Notes: generated by a model from the letters alone, not told the origin. A stretch of DNA of 64,000 bases from CADCWN01 sp046328475 (GCA_046328475.1 JAXLWN010000005.1:117608-181607), one strand, 5' to 3'; counted from the first letter of the stretch, positions 24,904-33,148 are shown. Numbers and translations are program-made.

Positions 24904-26157
24904 TCAGGGGAGCGGCTGGAAGACCGCCGGGTTCTCCGGCCCGCTGACCATCAGGATACCCACCGCGCCCTTCAGCGCCCGCCCGAGGCTGTGGTCCACC
25001 AGGACATACTTGCCGGGAACCTCGACCTTGAACTCCACGGTCGTCGCGCCGCCGGCCGGGACCCCGGTGGTCTGCACGTTCGTCTGCCAGTTGCTCAGGT
25101 CGTTGTAGGAGCCGCCTTCGGGCGACACGCGGTCGAAGATTTCGCCGATGACGTGGAAGCTGGAGGTGATGTTCGGCCCGCCGACCCCGAAGAAGATGCG
25201 CACCGTCTCGCCCACGTTCGCCTTGAGGGCGTTATCACCCGTCAGCGCGCCGACCGAGCCATTGAAGACCACATACTCGGGCTGCTCGGCCAGCATCTTC
25301 TCGGTGGAGAATGCACGCTGGCCCTTGTCGCCGCGATTGCCTTCCAGGTACATGTCGCCCTGCATCACGTAGAACTCGCGGTCCACCTTGGGCAGCCCCT
25401 GCGGCGGCTCGACCACGATCAGGCCGTACATGCCGCTCGCGATGTGGTGCGCCACCGGCGGCACCGCGCAGTGGTAGACGTAGACGCCGGGGTTCATCGC
25501 CTGGAAGCGGAAGGTCTTGCTCTCGCCCGGGGTGACCATCGTCGCCTCGGCACCGCCGCCCGGGCCGGTGACCGCGTGCAGGTCGATGTTGTGCTGCACC
25601 GTGCTGGAGGCGTTGTTGGTGAGCGTCAGTTCAACCTGGTCGCCCTGGCGGACGCGCAGCATCGGGCCGGGCACGGTCCCACCGAAGGTCCAGTAGGTGT
25701 AGGTCACGCCGTCATCGAGCGTCGCGACGACTTCCTTGACCTCGATGTTGTACTTCACGGTCGTCGGCTCGCGCTGACCGACCGGCGGCGCGACCTGCGG
25801 CAGCGGCAGCCGCGCGACGGCACCGGCGGCGGCCGGGGCGACCGCGCCGCCGTGCGCCATGTCGGGGGGCATCGCCGCCGTCGATGGGGCTGCCGCAGCG
25901 GTCGTGCCGGTCCCGGCCGGCGTGGCGCGGCTGACGAGGGCGAAGCCGAGGATCCCGAAGAGGAGCGCCGCGACGACGACGAGACTGACTTGAATGGTGA
26001 GGAATTCGCGCCACGATGGCCCGACGAACGTCGGGATGGTGCCGGTTGGCGGCCCGCCCCGCTCCGCAGTCAGGTGCTTCACGGTGACCGATCGCTCAGG
26101 CGGCGTAGTCGTCTCGACCGTCACTGACGTGCGCTTTGGCTTGGTTTCGATTGCCAT
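24904..26157 (-). CDS. nirK: Copper-containing nitrite reductase, membrane-anchored AniA type
   Basis: 417 residues. A 50-residue cytoplasmic tail and one transmembrane helix (about 52-76) anchor two cupredoxin domains outside the membrane. All ligands are present: type-1 copper His189, Cys230, His238, Met243; type-2 copper His194, His229, His389; catalytic Asp192 and His335. Motifs: QHNIDLHAV, VYHCAVPPVAHHIASGM, SSFHVIGEIFD, VDHSLGRALKG, matching the AniA class closely. It reduces nitrite to nitric oxide as a trimer. ATG 26157 has AAAGGAG. An RTTYACC direct repeat lies 89-106 nt upstream. The membrane-anchored cupredoxin downstream is the likely electron donor. Confidence 0.95.
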   Translation of the reverse strand: MAIETKPKRTSVTVETTTPPERSVTVKHLTAERGGPPTGTIPTFVGPSWREFLTIQVSLVVVAALLFGILGFALVSRATPAGTGTTAAAAPSTAAMPPDMAHGGAVAPAAAGAVARLPLPQVAPPVGQREPTTVKYNIEVKEVVATLDDGVTYTYWTFGGTVPGPMLRVRQGDQVELTLTNNASSTVQHNIDLHAVTGPGGGAEATMVTPGESKTFRFQAMNPGVYVYHCAVPPVAHHIASGMYGLIVVEPPQGLPKVDREFYVMQGDMYLEGNRGDKGQRAFSTEKMLAEQPEYVVFNGSVGALTGDNALKANVGETVRIFFGVGGPNITSSFHVIGEIFDRVSPEGGSYNDLSNWQTNVQTTGVPAGGATTVEFKVEVPGKYVLVDHSLGRALKGAVGILMVSGPENPAVFQPLP

Positions 26158-26245
26158 GATTGGCTCCTTTCGTTCCGGATCCCCTGCCGATTTCATCACT
26201 ATGCCGTCATTGTCCAATGTCGCGGTTGCAGGGTGAGTTGCCGAC

Positions 26246-26263
26246 GGTAAACGGTTGGTAGAC
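26246..26263 (-). promoter_or_regulatory. RTTYACC-N4-RTTYACC box upstream of nirK
   Basis: In the direction of nirK: GTCTACC-AACC-GTTTACC, spacing 11. It is one of nine such boxes in 24-52 kb (see findings). The rest of the 375-nt spacer (26158-26532) holds no gene; a CCCTAGGG palindrome lies near 26421. Confidence 0.6.
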
Positions 26264-26532
26264 GTTTCGGACGATGCGACAACCGGACTCTTGGGCTGCG
26301 TGTTGGCAGCTCTCCTGCCTGGTCGCCAAGTGGCTGTTCGCTGCTATGTTGAGGATAGGCCAGGGGCGGTCGACCCACACCGACCGGGCGGGTGGTTTTC
26401 GTCGCGCCCCAACCTACCCCCTAGGGTGGGATGGACCGGTGGGGTCTGCGCGGTGAGGCCGTAGCGCGTCGCGCAGGCACCCGGTCGCGCCAGGACCACC
26501 CTGGTTTGGTGTTGCCGGGGGATAGCAGGTTC

Positions 26533-27842
26533 TTATCGGGTGGTGATGGGGCGCACGCGTTGACCGCGCGGTCCGGCGAGGTTCGCTGCGAAGAGGAGGA
26601 GCGCGATCATGCCCGAAAGCCCGCCCACGGCGAGCGTCGCGCTGGCGAGTTCGGGCGGCAGGCTTGCGGCGAGCCAGAGGGGCGCGAGCCGCGCGAGGAC
26701 GGCCAGATTCGCGGCCAGGAGCGTCAGCATGGTCAGGCGATTGCTGCGCAGCGGGCGTGCCGCGAAGCCGGGGAAGAGGGCCGCACCGACGCCGAGGATC
26801 AGGATGGTGACGAAGCCCGCGCCGAAGGCGTGGATCTCCCCGGCGGGAGTCGGCAACGGTAGGCCGAGCGTGGCCAGCCCGTTCGCGGCGAGGAGCACCC
26901 CGGTCACCGCGAGCCAACCGTAGGACGAGATTCCGGCGAGCTGGATCGGCTCGGTGTGCAAGCGGGGCATCGCGCGGGGCAAGGCGCGGCGCGGCGCGAA
27001 GATGCCCAGCCCGATGATCGCCAGGGCGATCGACGCCGCGAGCAGCAGTTGCCCGGCCCCGTCGAGCGCGGCGCTCGTGGTGAAGCGGAGCGCCATCCCG
27101 CCGAGCGCGCAGGCGAGGCTGGCGCGCAACAGGCCGTGGCGCGGCATGGCGGTCCGCAGGTGGAGCGGAAGAGTCGCGCCGACATCGCGACGCAGATCGG
27201 CCAGAGGAATCCGTAGGTCGCCAGGAAAATGATCGCGCGGTCGAGCCGGGCGTCGAGCAACGCCACCCCGCGCCAGCCTGCCACGACCAGGCCGACCTCG
27301 GTCAGCGCGCTCGCCGACAGGAACCCCCGAACGCGGCGACGAGGAACGGCGCGACCTGGCGGAACCCTTCGCGCTGGCGCAGCGGCGGGCCACTCGCGAG
27401 GGCGCGGGCGAGTTCATAGAGCGCCAGCATCGCCCCGGCAATCCAGGCAAGCCCGGCGCAAGCCAGCCCGACCCGGCGAATCGCAGGGCCACCCTGCGGC
27501 CGTGGCGGCGAGGAGTGGCCGGCAGGCGAGGCGCAGCCCGAGGCTACCGGCGAGCAGCGCCAGCGCGACGCGCGCCGGCAGCGCCCGGGGCGGCGTGCCC
27601 CCGCGCAATCGCGGCAGAAAATGGAGTGCCACGCCGAGGACGGTGAGCCCCGCCCACCCGAGGAGTTGGACCTGCCCGTGCGCCTGCGCGGCGGCCGTCC
27701 ACCACAAACCGAGCGGCAAATGCAGGGCAACAGCGACGAACAGTCCGCTCCCCAGGCCGAATCCGCCCACGAGCGCGAGCGTCAGCGCGGCGCGGACGAA
27801 TGGCGACCAGACCGCATCCTTGTCCCGTGGCTGCGATTTCAC
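26533..27842 (-). pseudogene. NnrS-like polytopic membrane protein, three frameshifts
   Basis: Reading across frames gives a protein of about 435 residues with roughly 12 hydrophobic helices. It starts MKSQPRDKDAVWSPFVRAAL and has 'QAHGQVQLLGWAGLTVLG', later 'GEIHAFGAGFVTILILGVGA', and ends 'GPRGQRVRPITTR'. The conserved helix-embedded histidines and charge pattern resemble NnrS, a haem-copper membrane protein of nitric-oxide metabolism; this identification is tentative. Shifts lie near 27490 (GCAGGGTGG), 27325 (GGGGG run) and 27170. Placement between nirK and the response regulators fits a nitrosative-stress role. Each break is a single base at or beside a G/C run. Confidence 0.65.
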
Positions 27843-28168
27843 CGCTGGCCGGTCGGGGGCGTTGTGGGCAGCCAGTTGCCCAGATCAGTCGTTCGACTCG
27901 CCGGGGTTGCCAGGTTGCTGCCCTCCACACTCTCTGCTGGGGCGAGTATGGTGCTGCACGGGCCAGCCATGATCAGGTCTCCGTTCCGGTGGGACGCCGC
28001 TCTGCTCGTCGCGAGGGACGAGCATCACGGCGGAAGGTTGCGCGGTCTGGTGCCGCCAGCAACCCGCAGCTGATCCGTCGGTCAACATGCGGGTGCCTTG
28101 TCTCGCAGCAGATCCCCGGCGGCGGTGACGCCGCCGGGGGAACGGTGTGTGGGAGGGAAGACAACATC
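27843..28168. other. Intergenic region with terminator
   Basis: No gene seen. It contains the stem-loop at 28114-28139. No RTTYACC box was found here. Confidence 0.4.
28114..28139 (-). terminator. 11-bp stem-loop after the response-regulator gene
   Basis: CCCCGGCGGCG-GTGA-CGCCGCCGGGG, 30 nt beyond the stop of the minus-strand regulator gene. Confidence 0.65.
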
Positions 28169-28891
28169 CTACACCGATTTCGCGGTGGCGTGCGTTTCGG
28201 CGTCCTTGGGGCGGACGAAGCGGTAGCCGAGGCCGCGCTCGGTCTCGATGTACCTGGGTCCGCCGGGGCGCTCGAGCTTGGCGCGCAGGCGGGAGATGAA
28301 GACCTTGAGGTACTCGGTGGAGGCGAGGTAGTCGGCACCCCAGACGCGGTCCAGGAGCGCCTGGTGGGGCATGACGCGGCCGGCGTTGCGGGCGAGGTGG
28401 TAGAGCAGCTTGTACTCGACGGGGGTGAGCTTGACCGGGGCGCCGGCGACGGTGACGCGGTGGTCGGCGAAGTGGATGGCGAGCGGGCCGGCGGTGAAGT
28501 CGGGCAGGGCCTCGGCGGGGGGCGGCAGCTCGGCGCGGCGCAGCACGGCGCGGATGCGCGCGAGCAGCACCAGGTGGCTGAAGGGCTTGACCAGGTAGTC
28601 GTCGGCACCGAGCTCCAGGCCGCGCACCTGCGCGGCCTCCTCGCCGCGGGCGGTGAGCATCAGCACCGGGGCGTCGGAGACGCGGCGGATGGCCTGTAGC
28701 ACTTCGAAGCCGTTCTTGCGCGGCATGTTCACGTCGAGCACGACCACGTCGGGCTCGCGCTCGAAGAAGAGTTCCAGCCCCTCCTCGCCGTCGCGCGCGG
28801 CGAGCACCTCGCACTCGGGCCACTGCAGCGCCAGCCCCACGCTCAGCGCATCCAGGATGTGCGGGTCGTCGTCGACCACCAGGATCTTCAT
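28169..28891 (-). CDS. OmpR/PhoB-family response regulator
   Basis: 240 residues. Receiver domain with 'ILVVDDDPHILDAL' (acidic pocket), phosphoacceptor Asp in VVVLDVNMPRKNG, 'MLTARGEE' (Thr switch) and KPF. The C-terminal winged helix runs from 'LTPVEYKLLYHLARNAGRV' to 'YIETERGLGYRFVRP'. It binds DNA as a dimer on direct repeats; in this family 7-bp repeats with 11-bp period are typical. Exactly such repeats (RTTYACC-N4-RTTYACC) lie 64 nt upstream of the start of this minus-strand cluster and before many island genes, so this is the first candidate for the regulator. No intact partner kinase is nearby; only a remnant at 29400-29606. Confidence 0.93.
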   Translation of the reverse strand: MKILVVDDDPHILDALSVGLALQWPECEVLAARDGEEGLELFFEREPDVVVLDVNMPRKNGFEVLQAIRRVSDAPVLMLTARGEEAAQVRGLELGADDYLVKPFSHLVLLARIRAVLRRAELPPPAEALPDFTAGPLAIHFADHRVTVAGAPVKLTPVEYKLLYHLARNAGRVMPHQALLDRVWGADYLASTEYLKVFISRLRAKLERPGGPRYIETERGLGYRFVRPKDAETHATAKSV

Positions 28892-28956
28892 CTCAGCACC
28901 TCTTGCGGGACAGTGAGCGGTATAACCGGTGAAGTAACCATCAAGAATCTCCGGGG

Positions 28957-29403
28957 TTAGTTGTCCGGTAGCGTGACGATGGTCAGCCAGAAGGACTCGA
29001 TGGACTGGATGACGGCGATGAACTGGTCGAGGTCGACGGGCTTGGTGATGTAGCAGTTGGCGTGCAGCTCGTAGGCGCGCAGGATGTCGCGCTCGTCCTG
29101 CGAGGTGGTGAGGATGACGACGGGGATGCGGCGCAGGTCGTGGTCGGCCTTGATCTCCGCCAGGACCTCGCGCCCGTCCTTCTTGGGCAGGTTGAGGTCG
29201 AGCAGGATGACGTCGGGGCGCGGGGCGGCGGCATAGGTCCCCGCCCGGCGGAGGAAGGCGAGCGCCTCGGCGCCGTCGGTGGCGACGTGCAGGTGGTTGC
29301 GCACCGTGCCCTCGCGCAGGGCCTCCCGGGTGAGGCGCACGTCGCCGGGGCTGTCCTCGACCAGCAGGATCTCGACCGGGCGGCCGTGGCCGGCGCTCAT
29401 CAT
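28957..29403 (-). CDS. CheY-like single-domain response regulator (Rcp1 type)
   Basis: 148 residues, receiver domain only: 'EILLVEDSPGDVRLTREAL', phosphoacceptor in VILLDLNLPKKDG, 'VVILTTSQDERDI', ITKPVDLDQF, and a short tail IESFWLTIVTLPDN. The 'EDNPGD' and FW tail features are typical of phytochrome-associated Rcp1 regulators, which act through protein contacts instead of DNA binding. The start (ATG 29403 or 29400) overlaps the stop of the kinase remnant, so the two are translationally coupled. A paralogue sits at 52209-52651. Confidence 0.9.
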   Translation of the reverse strand: MMSAGHGRPVEILLVEDSPGDVRLTREALREGTVRNHLHVATDGAEALAFLRRAGTYAAAPRPDVILLDLNLPKKDGREVLAEIKADHDLRRIPVVILTTSQDERDILRAYELHANCYITKPVDLDQFIAVIQSIESFWLTIVTLPDN

Positions 29404-29606
29404 GGCTGCACCTCGCGCGTCGGGAGGGTGAAATGGAAGGTCGCGCCCGCCCCCAGCGCCGACTCCACCCAGCTGCGCCCGGAGTGGACCCTGGCCCGGT
29501 GGTTGACCAGATCGATGACACCGGGGGCGGCGTCGCTCACGGCGTGATACTTCGCCTCGGCGGCCACCAGCCGCCGCAACGCCTCCTCCGCCTCGCTGCT
29601 TGCCAT
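29400..29606 (-). CDS. Histidine-kinase remnant (PAS start fused to end of ATPase domain)
   Basis: 68 residues. The first half 'RRLVAAEAKYHAVSDAAPGV' looks like the beginning of a PAS domain. The second half 'SWVESALGAGATFHFTLP' is the extreme C-terminus of a HATPase_c kinase domain. The DHp helix, His box, N box and G boxes are all missing, so it cannot be a kinase. The simplest origin is an in-frame internal deletion of a PAS-histidine kinase. It keeps ATGA overlap with the downstream regulator, so it may survive as a translational leader. A possible regulatory peptide role is speculation. Confidence 0.7.
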   Translation of the reverse strand: MASSEAEEALRRLVAAEAKYHAVSDAAPGVIDLVNHRARVHSGRSWVESALGAGATFHFTLPTREVQP

Positions 29607-29954
29607 GACCCCTCCACGACGCAGTGCTCGCCGAGCCTCTTTCCCGCTGTTTCCTATTGTCCCACTCTCGGTAAACTGCTGGGTACACGCGGGTAAACAA
29701 AAGGTAAACGGCTCTTTCTTTGCTTCCCACGTTGCTGTTCATCACCGCGCTGTCGCGCATCGCTCACCTGGGCGGTACATTCGCCCTTCTTTCCGTTGCT
29801 CAACCTCCCGCAGCGGCGCGCTTCTGGCGCGGACGATTCACCATCTGTTTACGAACGATAACGGACGGCGCAACCTCGCCAGTTGAAAATTCGGCCACCG
29901 GTATGGGCCGGGCACTGCACTGTGCGGTGCAGGAGATAGAGGAGGCACGGGGTT
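29607..29954. other. Divergent promoter region between regulator operon and multicopper oxidase
   Basis: AT-richer than its surroundings, no gene. It holds the GGTAAAC repeats at 29670-29709 and, in the direction of the regulator genes, a GGGACAATAGG stretch that could be a -10 region. The nirK leader has a similar GGACAAT. Confidence 0.45.
29670..29709 (-). promoter_or_regulatory. Array of RTTYACC half-sites upstream of the regulator operon
   Basis: Plus-strand GGTAAAC at 29670, 29692 and 29703, plus GGTACAC at 29682: successive spacings 12, 10 and 11 nt. In the direction of the regulator operon the best pair is GTTTACC-TTTT-GTTTACC. It lies 64 nt from that start and 246 nt from the divergent multicopper oxidase, so autoregulation is the likeliest role. 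Confidence 0.65.
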
Positions 29955-31028
29955 ATGGCGACAACAACGTCGGGATGGTCGCGTCGCGGATTCATGGGCT
30001 TGCTCGGCACACTGGGCATCGGGGCGGTCGGCTTGGCCGCGTGCGGCAACGAGAGCACGGCGGCGGCCCCGACGGCAGCCACCGCATCCGATAGCCACGC
30101 GGGTATGGCGATGGAGGCCACACCAAGTGCTGCCGCCTCCTCCGCGTCGACCGGGGCACTAACCGCCGACGAGATGGACAAGATGCACGAGGCGGGCGTG
30201 AAGGCCTTCCCGGCCAAGACCGCCGGACTCGGCGGGCAGCCGCTCGAGTTCCGTCGCGAGGGCGAGTACAAGGTCTTCGATCTCGTCGCCAAGAAGGTGC
30301 AGTGGGAGGTTGAGCCGGGCAAGTTCTTCGAGGCGTGGGGCTACAACGGCGTGGTGCCCGGCCCGGAAATTCGCGTGACCGAGGGCGACAAGGTGCGCGT
30401 CGTGATCAAGAACGAGCTGGACGAGAGCACGTCGATCCACTTCCACGGGCAAATGGTGCCGATTGCCATGGATGGCGTGCCGTTTATCACGCAGCCGCCG
30501 ATCAAGCCAGGGACGAATTTCACCTACGAGTTCACCGCCAAGCCGGTCGGCTCGCACATGTATCACTCGCACCACAACTCCACGAAGCAGGTCGGGATGG
30601 GCCTGCTCGGCGCGTTCATCGTCGATCCCAAGGACCCGAAATCGCGCCCGGCGTTCGACAAAGAGTACACCATGATCCTCAACGACGGGCCGCAGGGCTT
30701 CACCATCAACGGCAAGGGCTTCCCGGCCACGCAGCCGCTCGTCGCCAAACTGGGCCAGAAGGTGCTGATCCGCTACATGAACGAGGGGCAGCTGCTCCAC
30801 CCGATGCACCTGCACGGCCTGCCGCAACTCGTGATCGCCAAGGATGGCTACCTGCAGCCGCAGCCCTGGATGTGCGACACCCTCACCGTCTCCCCCGGCG
30901 AGCGCTGGGATGTGATCGTCGAGGCGACCGAGGTCGGCACCTGGGCCTTCCACTGCCACATCCTGTCGCACGCGGAGTCGGAGCACGGCATGTTCGGCAT
31001 GGTCACCGCGCTGGTCGTCCAGCCATAG
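29955..31028 (+). CDS. Two-domain multicopper oxidase, exported lipoprotein
   Basis: 357 residues. The signal has a twin-arginine motif (SRRGFMG) and a lipobox (GLAAC, Cys30), so it is probably a Tat-exported lipoprotein. Domain 1 has the T2/T3 ligands IHFHGQ and YHSHHNS but no cysteine at the type-1 position. Domain 2 has LHPMHLHG and FHCHILSHAESEHGM, a complete type-1 site with axial Met plus trinuclear ligands. It oxidises Cu(I), phenols or other donors with O2. GAGGAGG precedes ATG 29955. It begins the plus-strand run with the NirK-like protein and cupredoxin B, with 71- and 51-nt gaps. Confidence 0.9.
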   Translation: MATTTSGWSRRGFMGLLGTLGIGAVGLAACGNESTAAAPTAATASDSHAGMAMEATPSAAASSASTGALTADEMDKMHEAGVKAFPAKTAGLGGQPLEFRREGEYKVFDLVAKKVQWEVEPGKFFEAWGYNGVVPGPEIRVTEGDKVRVVIKNELDESTSIHFHGQMVPIAMDGVPFITQPPIKPGTNFTYEFTAKPVGSHMYHSHHNSTKQVGMGLLGAFIVDPKDPKSRPAFDKEYTMILNDGPQGFTINGKGFPATQPLVAKLGQKVLIRYMNEGQLLHPMHLHGLPQLVIAKDGYLQPQPWMCDTLTVSPGERWDVIVEATEVGTWAFHCHILSHAESEHGMFGMVTALVVQP

Positions 31029-31056
31029 GCTGGTGACGATGCGCGGTCTACCGGAG

Positions 31057-31080
31057 AGCGGGGGCGCTGCTGCCCCCGCG
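31057..31080 (+). promoter_or_regulatory. Intercistronic GC hairpin
   Basis: GCGGGGGC-GCTGCT-GCCCCCGC between the multicopper oxidase and the NirK-like gene, similar to the hairpin between nirK and its cupredoxin. Confidence 0.4.
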
Positions 31081-31099
31081 CGGAACGAGGAGTAGAGCC

Positions 31100-32389
31100 A
31101 TGGTCATTGAGACCAAGCCCCGGCGTCAGCGCGTGCCGATTTCCGACTCGACGACCGACCACCCCCATCTCGATCCCTCCTTTGGCAATTCGAACGGCGA
31201 CGATGGACATGGCCCGTCTCGATCCGCAGTGACGACCTCCCCCTCGCAACCGCCCACACAGCCCGGTCCGTCCTGGGTGCAGTTCATCGCCATGCAGACG
31301 ACCTTGTTGCTGGGGCTCGGCCTCCTGTTCGGTATCATCGCGATCGGCGTCGCCCTGAACGTCCCGGCAACCACCAGCACGACGGAAGCGGCGGCCGTCG
31401 ATTCGTCGGCCGCCGTCGCCTCCGTTGCCCCCACGCCCGCCGCCACCGCCACGCCCGTGCCCGCAGCGGTCACGGCGGCGCGCTTGCCGCAGCCGACGGT
31501 TGCGCCGCCGGTCGGCTCGCGCGCCGCGCAGACGGTCACGGTGGCGCTGGAAGCGCGCGAAGTGACGGGCCTGCTCGCCGAGGGCATCGGCTACACCTAC
31601 TGGACCTTCGGCGGGACCGTGCCCGGCCCGATGATCCGGGTGCGGCAGGGCGACACCGTCGAGTTGACCCTCACCAACGCCGCCGAGAACAAGGCCGCGC
31701 ACAGCATCGATCTCCAGGCGGTGAACGGGCCGGGCGGCGGCGGCGATGTGACGATGGTCGCCCCCGGGCAGTCGAAGACCTTCCGCTTCCAGGCCCTCTC
31801 CGCCGGGGTCTTCGTCTATCAGAGCGGATCCGATCCGCTGCCGCAGCAGGTCTCCAGCGGCATGTACGGCCTGATCGTGGTCGAGCCGCCGCAGGGGCTG
31901 CCCAAGGTGGACCACGAGTTCTACGTGATGCAGGGCGAGCTCTACCTCGACGGCAAGCGCGACGACCACGGCCAGCGCAGCTATTCGAGCGAGAAGGCGC
32001 TCGCGGGTGATCCCGACTACGTGGTCTTCAACGGTTCGGTCGATGCGCTGAACGGCGAGCATGCCCTGCGCGCCAAGACCGGCGAGACCGTGCGCCTCTT
32101 CTTCGGGGTCGCCGGACCGAACCAGGGCAGTCGCCTGCACATCAGCGGCGAAATCTTCGACCGGGTCGCGCTCGAAGGGATGCCGCTCGCCGACACGACG
32201 CGCTGGTTGACCAACGTGCCGGGCGCGACCGTCGCGGTCGGTGGCACGGCGGTCATCGAGTTGAAGGCCGAGGTGCCCGGCCGCTACAGCCTGATCGATA
32301 GCGGGCTGGGCCACGCGCAGCAGGGCGCGACCGGCTACCTGATCATCGATGGCGCGGAGAACCCCGGCGTCTTCACCCCGCAGCATTAG
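31100..32389 (+). CDS. NirK-like protein lacking most copper ligands (probable pseudoenzyme)
   Basis: 429 residues, same layout as the nirK product: cytoplasmic tail, one transmembrane helix (about 63-86), linker and two cupredoxin domains that align end to end (for example 'SSGMYGLIVVEPPQGLPKV'). The active sites are gone. Type-2 ligands are Gln206, Gln241 and Ser401 instead of three His. Type-1 Cys is Ser242 and one type-1 His is Gln250. Only type-1 His201 and Met255 remain, with the Asp204/His347 pair. It cannot hold the nitrite site. Since NirK places type-2 copper between subunits of a trimer, a structural or regulatory subunit is conceivable (inference). No frameshift or stop. Confidence 0.88.
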   Translation: MVIETKPRRQRVPISDSTTDHPHLDPSFGNSNGDDGHGPSRSAVTTSPSQPPTQPGPSWVQFIAMQTTLLLGLGLLFGIIAIGVALNVPATTSTTEAAAVDSSAAVASVAPTPAATATPVPAAVTAARLPQPTVAPPVGSRAAQTVTVALEAREVTGLLAEGIGYTYWTFGGTVPGPMIRVRQGDTVELTLTNAAENKAAHSIDLQAVNGPGGGGDVTMVAPGQSKTFRFQALSAGVFVYQSGSDPLPQQVSSGMYGLIVVEPPQGLPKVDHEFYVMQGELYLDGKRDDHGQRSYSSEKALAGDPDYVVFNGSVDALNGEHALRAKTGETVRLFFGVAGPNQGSRLHISGEIFDRVALEGMPLADTTRWLTNVPGATVAVGGTAVIELKAEVPGRYSLIDSGLGHAQQGATGYLIIDGAENPGVFTPQH

Positions 32390-32397
32390 TCGCACGG

Positions 32398-32424
32398 CCG
32401 GGGGCGCGACGCTGCGCCCCCGGC
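32398..32424 (+). promoter_or_regulatory. Intercistronic GC hairpin
   Basis: GGCCGGGGGCGC pairs with GCGCCCCCGGCC over a 6-nt loop between the NirK-like and cupredoxin genes. Position matches the hairpin at 24846-24897 in the mirrored module. Confidence 0.45.
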
Positions 32425-32440
32425 CAACGGGAGAGAGAGC

Positions 32441-32989
32441 ATGGCGACAGTCGTTGAGCAGGAAAAAACCGCCCGAGCCGCAAAGCCGCGCCGGGCGAGG
32501 CTCACCTTCAATCAATTCCTGCTGGGGCAGATCCCGCTGGTCCTCGTCCTCGTGCTGATCTTCGGCGGCCTCGCCTACGTCGCGCGCGGCTACATGCCGG
32601 TGAAGCAAGGCCCCGCAGCGGCCCAGACCGGGGGTGGCGCGGCGCAGGCGGGCGGTGCCACGAGCGGTGGGCCGATCACCGCCTTCACCAGCGATGCCGT
32701 GGCGCAGCAGGTCCAGATCGCCGCCGACGCGAGCGGCGCGCTGAAGTGGGACCGGACCACCTACACTGCCAAGGCCGGCGATGTCACCTTCGTGGTGACG
32801 AACAAGAGCAGCAGTTTCCACAACTTCGCGGTCGAGGGGGCGAACGTCAACGCCCAAAGCAAGAACTTCGGCCCGAATACCACCACCACCTATACACTCA
32901 AAGGGCTGAAGCCGGGCGAGTATCTGATCGTCTGCAACTTCCCCGGCCACCGGGCGGCCGGCATGGTCGCCAAGCTGATCGTCACCTAG
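32441..32989 (+). CDS. Membrane-anchored cupredoxin (plastocyanin-like)
   Basis: 182 residues, intact. Cytoplasmic tail with 'RLTFNQFLLGQIPLVLVLV' leading into one transmembrane helix, Gly/Ala-rich linker, and a cupredoxin domain with FHNFAVEG (His ligand) and VCNFPGHRAAGM (Cys, His, Met ligands). It would carry one electron per copper outside the membrane, between donors and the copper enzymes encoded beside it. It is the paralogue of the minus-strand gene at 24231-24825. ATG 32441 is preceded by GGGAGAGAG. A 12-bp stem-loop follows, closing the operon. Confidence 0.9.
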   Translation: MATVVEQEKTARAAKPRRARLTFNQFLLGQIPLVLVLVLIFGGLAYVARGYMPVKQGPAAAQTGGGAAQAGGATSGGPITAFTSDAVAQQVQIAADASGALKWDRTTYTAKAGDVTFVVTNKSSSFHNFAVEGANVNAQSKNFGPNTTTTYTLKGLKPGEYLIVCNFPGHRAAGMVAKLIVT

Positions 32990-33017
32990 CGCCAGCAATG
33001 CAAGCGAAGCATCGAGA

Positions 33018-33049
33018 CAGCGCCCGCCGGTGAGAATCGGCGGGCGCTG
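33018..33049 (+). terminator. 12-bp perfect stem-loop terminator
   Basis: CAGCGCCCGCCG pairs with CGGCGGGCGCTG over an 8-nt loop, 28 nt after the cupredoxin stop. Confidence 0.7.
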
Positions 33050-33080
33050 CGGCGTTGTCGACCCGGCGCATTGCAGGCCA

Positions 33081-33148
33081 CGCAGAGATCAGAGCTCGAG
33101 TCAGAGATCAGAAGGGACGATCCCGATCTCTGATCTCGACTCCCGACC
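33081..33148. repeat. Imperfect inverted repeat of GAGATCAGAG-type units
   Basis: GAGTCAGAGATCAGAAGGGA faces TCCCGATCTCTGATCTCGACTC, with a further GAGATCAGAG to the left. It resembles the other intergenic inverted-repeat elements at 58.6 and 62.2 kb in style, not in sequence. Confidence 0.5.

Noticed and set aside
28919..28941. GGTATAACCGGTGAAG between the two response regulators as a tenth RTTYACC box
   Set aside because: Half-site spacing is not 11 nt and the match is weak.
30848..32998. Minus-strand open frame of about 716 codons
   Set aside because: Antisense to the NirK-like and cupredoxin genes, which have clear family motifs on the plus strand.
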